From: Gammaproteobacteria bacterium
Lineage (GTDB): Bacteria; Pseudomonadota; Gammaproteobacteria; Competibacterales; Competibacteraceae
Length of the DNA stretch: 64,000 nt
Direction of reading: 5' to 3'
Assembly: GCA_024235135.1 (NCBI GenBank)
Contig: JACKMZ010000001.1
Coordinates: 1 to 64,000 of the forward strand
The notes under the pieces were generated by a model. That model made no database searches, was not told the DNA's origin, and worked only from the letters and a program-made list of their open reading frames with translations. A program made the translations under genes and the position numbers. Positions 7,836-15,597 of this stretch are shown here, piece by piece (the first letter of the stretch is position 1; each line of letters starts with the position of its first letter).

Positions 7836-9206
7836 ATGGCATTCGAATCCTTGCTGGCCATCTCGCCCATCGACGGCCGTTATCAGGAAAAAACCCAACT
7901 GTTGCAACCTTTGTTCAGCGAATTCGGCCTGATACGCCATCGCGTGCTGGTGGAGATCCGCTGGCTGCAAGCCTTGGCCCGGCAAGAAGATCTTGCTGAA
8001 GTTCCGCCGCTCAGCCGCCACGCTCAGGGAATTCTGGATAAGATCATCGATGATTTCGGTCCCACGGACGCGCAACGCATCAAGACCATCGAGCGTTCCA
8101 TCAATCATGATGTCAAGGCGGTGGAATACTTCCTCAAGGAGAAAATAGCGGGCAATACGGAATTGGAAGCGATCAGCGAATTCATTCATTTCGCCTGCAC
8201 CTCCGAGGACATCAATAATCTTGCCTACGCGTTGATGCTGCGCGAAGCCCGTGCCCAAGCTTTATTGCCCATGCTGGACGATCTCATCGATACCTTGCGG
8301 GGCCTGGCCCACGAATACGCCGCTCAGCCCATGCTGGCCCGCACTCACGGACAACCGGCTTCGCCCACCACGCTGGGCAAGGAACTGGCCAACGTGGTGC
8401 ACCGTTTGCGTCGCCAGCGCGAGAGCATCATCACGGTCCCGCTGTTAGGCAAGATCAATGGCGCCGTAGGCAATTACAACGCGCATCTCGTGGCCTACCC
8501 GACGGTGGATTGGCCGGGCCTCGCACAGGAATTCGTTACGCTGGATCTGGGCCTGGAATGGAACCCCTACACCACGCAGATCGAGCCCCATGACTACATG
8601 GCCGAACTGTTCTCCGCCTTGATCCGCTGCAACAATGTGTTGGTCGACTTTTGTCGGGATATGTGGCGCTATATTTCCATCGGCTATTTCAAACAAAAAA
8701 ACGTGGCGGGCGAGGTGGGTTCCTCGACCATGCCGCATAAAATCAATCCCATCGATTTCGAGAACGCCGAAGGCAACCTCGGTGTGGCCAATGCGCTGAT
8801 GGAACATTTGGCCAATAAATTGCCGATTTCTCGCTGGCAGCGGGATTTGACCGATTCCACGGTGTTGCGCAACGTGGGGGTGGGCGTGGCGCATTGTCTG
8901 ATCGCCTATCAATCCTGTCTCAAGGGCATTGGGCGGTTGGAAGTGGATCGCGATCGGCTGCGGACGGATCTGGAGGCCAACTGGGAAGTGCTGGCGGAAG
9001 CTATACAAACGGTGATGCGTTGCTATGGGATAGAGCAACCCTACGAAAAGCTAAAGGCGCTGACCCGTGGCCAGCGTGTGGACAGCGCGATGCTCCAGCA
9101 ATTCGTGGCCGGACTCGATCTGCCAGCCGAAGTCAAACGGCGGTTGTCGCAATTGACGCCGTTTGAATACCTCGGCAACGCCGCCGAGCAGGCTAGAGCG
9201 ATCTGA
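7836..9206 (+). CDS. purB: Adenylosuccinate lyase
   Basis: 456-residue cytoplasmic enzyme acting twice in purine synthesis: it splits SAICAR to AICAR and adenylosuccinate to AMP, releasing fumarate. The superfamily signature GSSTMPHKINP is at about residues 295-305, and TSEDINN and ARTHGQPASPTTLGKE are the other two conserved regions. Length and N-terminus (MAFESLLAISPIDGRYQEK) match the PurB type of Gammaproteobacteria. GGAG precedes the ATG at good spacing. The gene appears to be transcribed alone. Confidence 0.97.
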   Translation: MAFESLLAISPIDGRYQEKTQLLQPLFSEFGLIRHRVLVEIRWLQALARQEDLAEVPPLSRHAQGILDKIIDDFGPTDAQRIKTIERSINHDVKAVEYFLKEKIAGNTELEAISEFIHFACTSEDINNLAYALMLREARAQALLPMLDDLIDTLRGLAHEYAAQPMLARTHGQPASPTTLGKELANVVHRLRRQRESIITVPLLGKINGAVGNYNAHLVAYPTVDWPGLAQEFVTLDLGLEWNPYTTQIEPHDYMAELFSALIRCNNVLVDFCRDMWRYISIGYFKQKNVAGEVGSSTMPHKINPIDFENAEGNLGVANALMEHLANKLPISRWQRDLTDSTVLRNVGVGVAHCLIAYQSCLKGIGRLEVDRDRLRTDLEANWEVLAEAIQTVMRCYGIEQPYEKLKALTRGQRVDSAMLQQFVAGLDLPAEVKRRLSQLTPFEYLGNAAEQARAI

Positions 9207-9380
9207 TCCCGACGATACGGACCCGTGCGGGGTCGTGAAGGGCGGGAGGGCTTTGTGGGTTTATCGCCTGATCCAAAATGGCGCAAGCAAACGCTATCCT
9301 TTTATATCAATCTCAGGAGCCCCCAGGACGTTTGTCGTAAGGGGGTACTGTCCGGCGTGTTATGGCAACGGTAGTTGGCG

Positions 9381-10538
9381 ATGAATGTGCTCGGTCGTTT
9401 GAGTCCCTCGCAGTTTCTGACGGAGTATTGGCAGAAACGTCCTTTGTTGCTGCGTCAGGCGTGGCCATCGTTCGAAGACCCGTTCACGCCCGAGGAACTG
9501 GCCGGGCTGGCCTGCGAAGAGGGCGTGGAAGGGCGGCTCGTGCTGGAGCGGGAGGGAGTTTGGAAGGTTCGTCACGGCCCGTTTCGGGAAACCGATTTTC
9601 TCGACTTGCCCGATAGCCACTGGACCTTGCTGGTACAGGACGCCGAGAAACAAGCCCCGGCCTTGGATGCCATACTGGAGCCCTTCCGTTTCGTTCCGGA
9701 CTGGCGTGTCGATGATCTGATGATCAGTTATGCCGCTCCGCAAGGTTCGGTCGGCCCTCATGTCGATAATTACGATGTTTTCCTGCTGCAAGGCGCCGGT
9801 CGGCGGCGCTGGCAAATCGGGGACCGACCTATCCTAGCGGAAGAGGGCGTCGAGTCTGGCGATCTGCGCCTTCTGAAAGATTTTACGGCGGATCACGAAT
9901 GGATTCTGGAGAGGGGCGATCTCTTGTATTTGCCGCCGCGTTTCGCGCATTTCGGTGTAGCCCTGGAACCTTGCCTGACCTATTCCATCGGTTTTCGCGC
10001 GCCCAGCCATCAGGCGTTGCTCAGCAGTTACGCCGATTTCGTGTTGGAGGAGGTTGACTCCCAAGCTCTCTACGCGGACCCCGATCTGACGGAGCAGGAC
10101 AATCCGGGGCGAATCAGCGAGGCGACCTTGACGACGATCAAGGCGTTGCTCAATGGGGCGCTGCACGCCGACGAAGACAACCTGGGCGGCTGGTTCGGAC
10201 GCTTCATCACCGAGCCCAAGCCGGCCTTTGCGGCCAGCGCCGAAACGGATCCGTGGACCGATGAAGAATTGCGCCAGCATCTGGAGCAGGGGGGCGCCTT
10301 GGAGCGCAATCCTGGATCGCGCTTCGCGTATATCGAACGGGTCGGCCACAGCCTGCTGTTCATCGATGGCCAGGAGTTCGCGCTCGGCTCCGCCATCGCG
10401 GATCTCGCGCCGTTATTGGCCCGACAGCGGGTGTTCGCCTGGCCCACGCTAAGCACGGCATTCGCGGAGGCGGCGGCCAGAGATTTGATCCTCGATTTGG
10501 TCAACGAGGGTTATCTGCTCATCTATGAAGACGACTGA
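9381..10538 (+). CDS. roxA: Ribosomal protein L16 arginine 3-hydroxylase (JmjC/cupin)
   Basis: 385-residue 2-oxoglutarate and Fe(II)-dependent oxygenase of the YcfD/RoxA group, which hydroxylates an arginine of ribosomal protein L16. The iron ligands are His127 and Asp129 (VGPHVDNYDVFLLQG) and His190 (LPPRFAHFGVAL), nearly the same positions as in E. coli YcfD. The C-terminal winged-helix-like part is present. A TTG six bases upstream is in frame, but ATG 9381 is preferred. Its last codons overlap the start of the GNAT gene by 14 bases, so the two are translationally linked. Confidence 0.92.
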   Translation: MNVLGRLSPSQFLTEYWQKRPLLLRQAWPSFEDPFTPEELAGLACEEGVEGRLVLEREGVWKVRHGPFRETDFLDLPDSHWTLLVQDAEKQAPALDAILEPFRFVPDWRVDDLMISYAAPQGSVGPHVDNYDVFLLQGAGRRRWQIGDRPILAEEGVESGDLRLLKDFTADHEWILERGDLLYLPPRFAHFGVALEPCLTYSIGFRAPSHQALLSSYADFVLEEVDSQALYADPDLTEQDNPGRISEATLTTIKALLNGALHADEDNLGGWFGRFITEPKPAFAASAETDPWTDEELRQHLEQGGALERNPGSRFAYIERVGHSLLFIDGQEFALGSAIADLAPLLARQRVFAWPTLSTAFAEAAARDLILDLVNEGYLLIYEDD

Positions 10539-10998
10539 TCCAGCGCCGCCCTTTACGGTGCAGGGTACCGACTGGAGCCGTGACGCCGGAGAACTCTACG
10601 CGGTGCGGTATCAGGTGTTCGTCGTCGAGCAGGGCGTACCGGAAGCCTTGGAGCAGGATGAATTCGACCCGGTTTGCTGGCATGTTCTGGCGCGCGGCCA
10701 GGATAATCAAGCCATAGGCACGGGCCGTTTGTTGCCCGATGGGCGCGTGGGCCGCCTGGCGGTGCTCAAACACTGGCGAGGCCGTGGGGTGGGTCGGGCA
10801 TTGCTGGACTATTTGCTACAACGGGCGCGCCAGCAGGGTTTTTCACGAATCGAACTGCATGCCCAGGTACAGGCCCAGGCGTTCTACGCCGAGTTCGGTT
10901 TCGTCGCCACGGGCGAGATATTTATGGAAGCCGGCATTCCACACCGAACCATGCGGAGGACATTGCCCGTCACAACCCTGTCGGAGGATCGATCATGA
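10525..10998 (+). CDS. GNAT family N-acetyltransferase
   Basis: 157 residues with the GNAT acetyl-CoA-binding motif RGRGVGRALLDYLL (about residues 88-101) and the strand IGTGRLLPDGRVGRLAV before it. The N-terminal YAVRYQVFVVEQGVPEALEQDEFD resembles the ElaA/YjcF-like subgroup. The acceptor is unknown. It begins inside roxA and its stop overlaps the ATG of the next gene by 4 bases, so the three genes form one compact unit. Coupling with RoxA could mean a ribosome or translation-related acceptor, but this is only a guess from position. Confidence 0.85.
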   Translation: MKTTDPAPPFTVQGTDWSRDAGELYAVRYQVFVVEQGVPEALEQDEFDPVCWHVLARGQDNQAIGTGRLLPDGRVGRLAVLKHWRGRGVGRALLDYLLQRARQQGFSRIELHAQVQAQAFYAEFGFVATGEIFMEAGIPHRTMRRTLPVTTLSEDRS

Positions 10999-11495
10999 AT
11001 CAAGACAATCAGCCGCTATCGCTAGCCGGACCGGAAGATGCACGGCAGGCGTTGCTGGCCTTGCTGGAAGGGGTACGGCGCAGTCTGCACCTTTATACCC
11101 CGTATGTGGACCCTCGGCTGTACGACGATGCTCAGGTGCTGGATACCCTCCGTTCCCGGATTGTCAGTCAGCCCCGCCTGCGTTTCTGCCTATTGCTGCC
11201 GCCGGCTGCCGAATGGCGACGGGAATGCCCGCGGCTGGTCAATCTCGCGGAGCGTTTGAGCAGTTCCATGGAACTGCGCACTCCCGCGCCTGACGAGCCA
11301 AGGGAACGCAAGGAATTCGGGCAAAGCATCTGTTTGGCCGATGAAGCCGGTCTGCTCTATCTACTCGATCCCCGCCGTTTGGTCGGCAGTTTCACGCCGC
11401 AGCGCGTGGCGGCTTCGCGTGAGATGATGAACTTTTTCCAAGGGGTCTGGGAAAAAAGTCAGGCCGACCCGGAGCTTCGTAATCTGCGGTTGTAA
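10995..11495 (+). CDS. Phospholipase D-like domain protein of unknown function
   Basis: 166 residues. The fold looks PLD-like (LEGVRRSLHLYTPYVDPRLYDD), similar to small proteins found beside GNAT genes in Pseudomonas and relatives. I see no full HxKxxxxD catalytic motif, so enzymatic activity is doubtful. ATGA overlap with the upstream GNAT gene and a Shine-Dalgarno (CGGAGG) point to co-translation. It is convergent with ispA, with only 16 bases between the stops. Confidence 0.7.
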   Translation: MNQDNQPLSLAGPEDARQALLALLEGVRRSLHLYTPYVDPRLYDDAQVLDTLRSRIVSQPRLRFCLLLPPAAEWRRECPRLVNLAERLSSSMELRTPAPDEPRERKEFGQSICLADEAGLLYLLDPRRLVGSFTPQRVAASREMMNFFQGVWEKSQADPELRNLRL

Positions 11496-11511
11496 TGGCC
11501 GAGTTGCGCGG

Positions 11512-12399
11512 TCAACGGGAGCTTTCCGCGATATAGGCCGCCATCCAGCGCAAGGTATCGGCGGCTTCGTCGAAATCGACGAGGTAATCGCGTGCCTCGT
11601 CACAGAGTTTCTGGACACGCTCACGGGCGTTTTCCAGACCCAGAAGAGTCGGATAGGTCGGTTTGTGCGCCTGCGCATCGCCTCCCGGCCGTTTACCCAA
11701 GGTTTCGGCGTCTGCCGTCACATCGAGAATATCGTCACGGATTTGAAACGCCAGCCCAATGCGCTTGGCGTAATGGTCCAGATCATCCAAAGTCCGCTGC
11801 GCGACATCCGTTCGACTGAGAGCGCCCATGAGCACGCTGGCTCGAATCAGCGCGCCGGTTTTATGGATATGCATGTCTTCCAGCTCGGCTAGATTGAGTT
11901 CCTTGCCTACGGCCATCAGGTCGATGGCTTGGCCACCCGCCATCCCGCGGGAACCGGCGGCTTGCGCCAGCGTGGCAATCAGTTTTAGGCGCGCGGAGGG
12001 GTCCTGGATCATCGCGTTGTCTTGGCTGAGTACCTGAAAAGCCAGCGTTTGCAAGGCGTCGCCGACCAGCAAGGCGGTTGCTTCGCCAAAGGCTTTGTGG
12101 CAGGTGGGTTTGCCACGTCGCAGCTCATCATTATCCATGGCCGGCAAATCATCGTGCACCAGCGAATAGGCATGGATGAATTCCACGGCGCAGGCCGGGC
12201 CATCCAGGATTTCGAGCGGCACGCCGAGCGCCGTACCCGTCGCATAGACCAAGATGGGTCGAAGGCGTTTGCCCCCATCGAGTACCGCGTAACGCATGGC
12301 CTGATGGAGTATGGCGGGATGAATGTCCGGAGCAGGCAGCCAGTGCTCCAGCGCCTGTGCGGCACGGGCGCCATAGCGTTCGATCAGTGCTTTGCTCAT
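11512..12399 (-). CDS. ispA: (2E,6E)-farnesyl diphosphate synthase
   Basis: 295-residue short-chain trans-prenyltransferase making farnesyl-PP from IPP and DMAPP/GPP. The first aspartate-rich motif DDLPAMD is at residues 83-89 and the second DDILD at 222-226; GGKRLRP (42-48) binds the diphosphate. The frame is open upstream to 12501, but ATG 12399 overlaps the xseB stop (ATGA) and gives the family's normal length. The common third neighbour dxs is not here. Confidence 0.96.
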   Translation of the reverse strand: MSKALIERYGARAAQALEHWLPAPDIHPAILHQAMRYAVLDGGKRLRPILVYATGTALGVPLEILDGPACAVEFIHAYSLVHDDLPAMDNDELRRGKPTCHKAFGEATALLVGDALQTLAFQVLSQDNAMIQDPSARLKLIATLAQAAGSRGMAGGQAIDLMAVGKELNLAELEDMHIHKTGALIRASVLMGALSRTDVAQRTLDDLDHYAKRIGLAFQIRDDILDVTADAETLGKRPGGDAQAHKPTYPTLLGLENARERVQKLCDEARDYLVDFDEAADTLRWMAAYIAESSR

Positions 12400-12644
12400 G
12401 CCTGCGAGTCCTGAAGGTCGAAGGGTAGGGTCTCGGCTCGGCCGTTGCTCTTCAGGAGTTGCGCCACCTTTTGCTCGGCCTGTTGGAGCGCGGTTTGACA
12501 AGTACGGGTCAGGGCAATGCCGCGTTCGAAATGTTGTAACGAAGCTTCTAGACTAAGATCGCCCTGTTCCATTTTTTCGACCAATTGCTCCAGTTCCGCG
12601 AGAGATTTTTCAAAATCGATCAGGGGATTTTTTTTAGCGGCCAT
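12396..12644 (-). CDS. xseB: Exodeoxyribonuclease VII small subunit
   Basis: 82 residues, mostly helical, with the family core FEKSLAELEQLVEKMEQGDLSLEASL and FERGIALTRTCQTAL. It partners XseA in single-strand DNA degradation. The stop overlaps the ispA start by 4 bases, the usual xseB-ispA coupling. It is divergent from the rubrerythrin gene across 194 bases. Confidence 0.94.
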   Translation of the reverse strand: MAAKKNPLIDFEKSLAELEQLVEKMEQGDLSLEASLQHFERGIALTRTCQTALQQAEQKVAQLLKSNGRAETLPFDLQDSQA

Positions 12645-12765
12645 CTCGCGTTCGTCTTGTTCAAAGAATAGTTACAGTACCTATTCTCGGCGTGCGTGGT
12701 CAATTTGGCCAGCTAAATATCTCCTGAGCTTGATTTTATAAATCTTTTATGAGCACAGGGTTATA

Positions 12766-12794
12766 TTGACTTTTAGACATCATCTAAATAAGCT
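12766..12794 (+). promoter_or_regulatory. Candidate promoter of the rubrerythrin gene
   Basis: TTGACT (12766-12771) followed at 17 bases by TAAGCT (12789-12794), in a clearly AT-rich stretch (about 12700-12800) compared with its surroundings. The -10 match is poor. An AT-rich divergent region would also suit a Fur or OxyR-type site, but I see no clear operator. Confidence 0.3.
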
Positions 12795-12838
12795 TTTAGC
12801 GACCAAGCAATATTGGCGCACAATCGGAGGACCATATA

Positions 12839-13261
12839 ATGGCCAACCTAAAAAGCAGCAAAACCGAGCAGAATCTGAAAGATGCGTTCGCGGGTGAGTC
12901 CCAGGCCAACCGCCGTTATTTGTATTTCGCTTCCAAGGCGGATGTCGAAGGCTACAACGACGTAGCGACGGTATTCCGTTCCACGGCCGAAGGCGAAACC
13001 GGCCATGCGCATGGCCATCTGGAGTATCTTGAAGCGGTGGGCGATCCGGCCACGGGTCTGCCGATCGGTGCCACCTCCAACAACCTGAAAGCCGCCATCG
13101 CCGGCGAAACCCATGAATACACGGATATGTATCCGGGTATGGCCAAGACCGCTCGGGACGAAGGCTTCGACGAAATCGCCGATTGGTTCGAGACGCTGGC
13201 CAAGGCGGAGCGTTCTCACGCCAATCGATTCCAGAAAGCGTTGGATCAGCTTGACGGATGA
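12839..13261 (+). CDS. Rubrerythrin without rubredoxin domain (erythrin type)
   Basis: 140-residue ferritin-like diiron protein. The metal ligands are visible as helices with FAGESQANRRY, EGETGHAHGH, AAIAGETHEYTDMYP and KAERSHANRF, giving Glu and ExxH pairs. The C-terminal CxxC rubredoxin module of classical rubrerythrin is missing, so electrons must come from another protein. Such proteins are linked to peroxide reduction. CGGAGG sits about 9 bases before the ATG. It heads a cluster with a GlpC-like Fe-S protein and DUF3501, a grouping seen in many Proteobacteria. A hairpin terminator follows directly, so expression may be partly separate. Confidence 0.92.
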   Translation: MANLKSSKTEQNLKDAFAGESQANRRYLYFASKADVEGYNDVATVFRSTAEGETGHAHGHLEYLEAVGDPATGLPIGATSNNLKAAIAGETHEYTDMYPGMAKTARDEGFDEIADWFETLAKAERSHANRFQKALDQLDG

Positions 13262-13270
13262 TGAATTGCC

Positions 13271-13293
13271 GGGGTCGGCGCTAGGCCGGCCCC
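13271..13293 (+). terminator. Hairpin after the rubrerythrin gene
   Basis: GGGGTCGGC pairs with GCCGGCCCC (one G-U pair) around a five-base loop, 10 bases after the stop codon. Only a short TTCT follows, so termination may be partial. Confidence 0.45.
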
Positions 13294-13432
13294 TTCTCAC
13301 GCGACATCATCCTCGCCGGGTAAGCCATCCACCCGTGCGCTCCCGGCGCCGGCGCGCCCGCGGCAGCGACCCCCAGAAGCCCGGACACCCTTTAACTTTA
13401 CTTACACAGCCCTTCAGCAGAGAACCCGCGCC

Positions 13433-14779
13433 ATGGCCGACCAAGAAAGCACCCGCGAAGGCAGCTTAGAAGCGCCCACCCGTCATCCCATCAATTGGCA
13501 TGATCCCGATTTTTATAACGAGACTTCGTTGTTCGCGGAGTTGGAGCGGGTGTTCGATATTTGCCATGGTTGCCGGCGTTGTTTCAGTCTCTGCCATTCG
13601 TTTCCAAGCCTGTTCGATATGATCGACGAATCGGAGTCCATGGAATTGGATGGCGTGGAGAAGGCCGATTACTGGAAAGTCGTGGATCACTGTTATCTCT
13701 GCGACATGTGCTACATGACCAAATGCCCCTATGTGCCGCCCCATCCCTGGAATCTGGATTTTCCGCATCTGATGCTGCGCGCCAAGGCCGTCAAATTCAA
13801 ACAGGGTAAGTTCACCGCCCGCGACAAGCTGCTGACGTCGACCGATTTGCTCGGCAAGCTGGCTGGCATCCCGGTGGTCAGCGCCGCCGTCAATGGGGCC
13901 AATAAGAACCCCACCGTGCGCAGAGTCGTGCAGAATGTGCTAGGAGTTCATGCCGACGCGCATTTGCCCGAATTCGCGCCACATACGCTCAAGCAGCGTC
14001 AGGGCAAGCATGTCAGCGCGCACACGCAAATCCAGGCCAGCGAGGGTACCCGCGGCAAGGTCGCCCTGTTCGGCACCTGTTATGGCAGCTATAACGAGCC
14101 GCAGTTGGGCGACGACCTGGTCGCCATCTTCGAACACAATGCCATTCCGGTCACTCTGGCCACGAATGCCCAGTGCTGCGGTATGCCCAAACTGGAACTG
14201 GGCGATCTGCAAACCGTCGAGCAACTGAAGAATGTCAACATCCCGATTCTGACCAAACTGGTCGACGAAGGCTGGGATATCGTGGCGCCCGTGCCGTCTT
14301 GCGTTTTCATGTTCAAGTCGGAACTTCCCTTGATGTTCCCTGACGACGCGCAAGTCGCGAAAGTCAGCGCGGCGATGTTCGATCCTTTCGAATATCTGAT
14401 GCTGCGTTACAAGGCGGGTTTACTGCGCACCGATTTCAAGACTCCCTTGGGATCGGTAACCCACCACGCGCCCTGTCATCTGCGCTCCCAGAATATCGGC
14501 GTGAAGACGCGCGAGGTGCTTAGTCTGGTGCCGGATACCCAGGTCAAAACCCTGGAACGTTGCGCCGGTCACAACGGTACCTACGGCGTCAAGGTCGAGA
14601 CCTATGAAATGTCCATGAAAATCGGCAAGCCCGTGTTCAAGCAGGTTCAGGATGCCGCCGCCGCGCATTACGCCAGCGACTGTCCCATGGCCGGTCACCA
14701 TATCGAACACGGTATGGATAATCATTCGCTCAAGCCCGAACATCCACTGAGTCTGCTCAGATTGGCTTACGGTATCTGA
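13433..14779 (+). CDS. GlpC/heterodisulfide-reductase-like Fe-S oxidoreductase
   Basis: 448 residues. Two four-cysteine [4Fe-4S] motifs are near the N-terminus: Cys44, 47, 50, 54 (CHGCRRCFSLC) and Cys87, 90, 93, 98 (CYLCDMCYMTKC). Two CCG-type cysteine-rich domains follow (GTCYGSYNEP ... QCCGMPKLELG ... PSC; and HAPCHLRSQ ... RCAGHNGTYG). The layout is like subunit C of anaerobic glycerol-3-phosphate dehydrogenase and HdrB/HdrC, but no flavin subunit is beside it. With rubrerythrin upstream and DUF3501 downstream it likely handles electrons for peroxide stress; this is inference. ATG 13433 gives an N-terminus without a signal peptide, so it is cytoplasmic or peripheral. Confidence 0.85.
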   Translation: MADQESTREGSLEAPTRHPINWHDPDFYNETSLFAELERVFDICHGCRRCFSLCHSFPSLFDMIDESESMELDGVEKADYWKVVDHCYLCDMCYMTKCPYVPPHPWNLDFPHLMLRAKAVKFKQGKFTARDKLLTSTDLLGKLAGIPVVSAAVNGANKNPTVRRVVQNVLGVHADAHLPEFAPHTLKQRQGKHVSAHTQIQASEGTRGKVALFGTCYGSYNEPQLGDDLVAIFEHNAIPVTLATNAQCCGMPKLELGDLQTVEQLKNVNIPILTKLVDEGWDIVAPVPSCVFMFKSELPLMFPDDAQVAKVSAAMFDPFEYLMLRYKAGLLRTDFKTPLGSVTHHAPCHLRSQNIGVKTREVLSLVPDTQVKTLERCAGHNGTYGVKVETYEMSMKIGKPVFKQVQDAAAAHYASDCPMAGHHIEHGMDNHSLKPEHPLSLLRLAYGI

Positions 14780-14834
14780 GGCCGTGATCGGGTAAGACTC
14801 AGTTCACTTCCTTGCGCCATAGCCGGAGATGGTC

Positions 14835-15419
14835 ATGTCGAAACTCACCCGCGCCGATTTGTTGAGCCTGGAAGCCTATGCCGAACAACGCCAAACTTTC
14901 CGCAACCGAGTTCTGGAGCACAAAAAGCACCGCAAGATCGCCTTGGGCGATCATGTCACCCTGCTGTTCGAGGATCGTCTGACGATTCAATACCAGATTC
15001 AGGAAATGCTGCGCGTGGAACGCATCTTCGAGGCCGCCGGGATCGAAGACGAGCTCGCCGCCTACAACCCGTTGATTCCCGATGGCGCTAACCTCAAGGC
15101 CACGTTGCTGATCGAATACGAGGATGTGGAGGAACGCAAAATAGCGTTGGCCGAATTGATTGGCTTGGAAGACCGGTTATGGATACAGGTCATCGGTTTC
15201 GAACAGGTCTGGGCGATCGCGGATGAGGACATGGATCGCGAAAACGAGGAAAAGACCTCCTCGGTGCATTTTCTGCGCTTCGAATTCACGCCGGATATGA
15301 TCGCCGCCGCCCAATCCGGTGCAGGGCTGGCAGTCGGGGTCGATCATTCGCATTACCAGGCCGATGTCTCTCCGCTCCCCGAACCGAATCGCAATGCGCT
15401 GGTAGCGGATTTCGCCTGA
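14835..15419 (+). CDS. DUF3501 family protein
   Basis: 194 residues. MSKLTRADLLSLEAYAEQR at the start, followed by RNRVLEHKKHRKIALGDHVTLLFEDRLTIQYQIQEMLR, matches the DUF3501 family, which is regularly encoded beside rubrerythrin and a GlpC-like protein. The function is unknown. It has no signal peptide or membrane segment. ATG 14835 is preferred over ATG 14829 because GGAG is 6 bases before it. Third and last gene of the cluster, 55 bases after the Fe-S gene and followed by a strong hairpin. Confidence 0.87.
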   Translation: MSKLTRADLLSLEAYAEQRQTFRNRVLEHKKHRKIALGDHVTLLFEDRLTIQYQIQEMLRVERIFEAAGIEDELAAYNPLIPDGANLKATLLIEYEDVEERKIALAELIGLEDRLWIQVIGFEQVWAIADEDMDRENEEKTSSVHFLRFEFTPDMIAAAQSGAGLAVGVDHSHYQADVSPLPEPNRNALVADFA

Positions 15420-15455
15420 CTCCCGTCCCCCCCATTAGATTTTCTCTCCCAAGCA

Positions 15456-15491
15456 CGGGCGGCCAACCGACACGCACCGGTTGGCCGCCCG
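15456..15491. terminator. Perfect 14-bp inverted repeat after DUF3501
   Basis: CGGGCGGCCAACCG and its exact reverse complement CGGTTGGCCGCCCG stand 8 bases apart, 37 bases after the DUF3501 stop. There is no T-tract on either side, so it is either a non-canonical terminator or a structured or protein-binding site. Confidence 0.55.
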
Positions 15492-15597
15492 CGTTGACTC
15501 TCGGCGGCACCCACCCCGGCAACCCGGCGGGGAACAAGACAAGACCTTCCCCCTCTCTTATAGTTGATTGGATCGATTCACTTTAGAGACGCTGCTC

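Noticed and set aside
9228..9243. GACCC/GGGTC hairpin after purB as a terminator
   Set aside because: Only a five-base stem with no T-run; expected by chance in GC-rich DNA.
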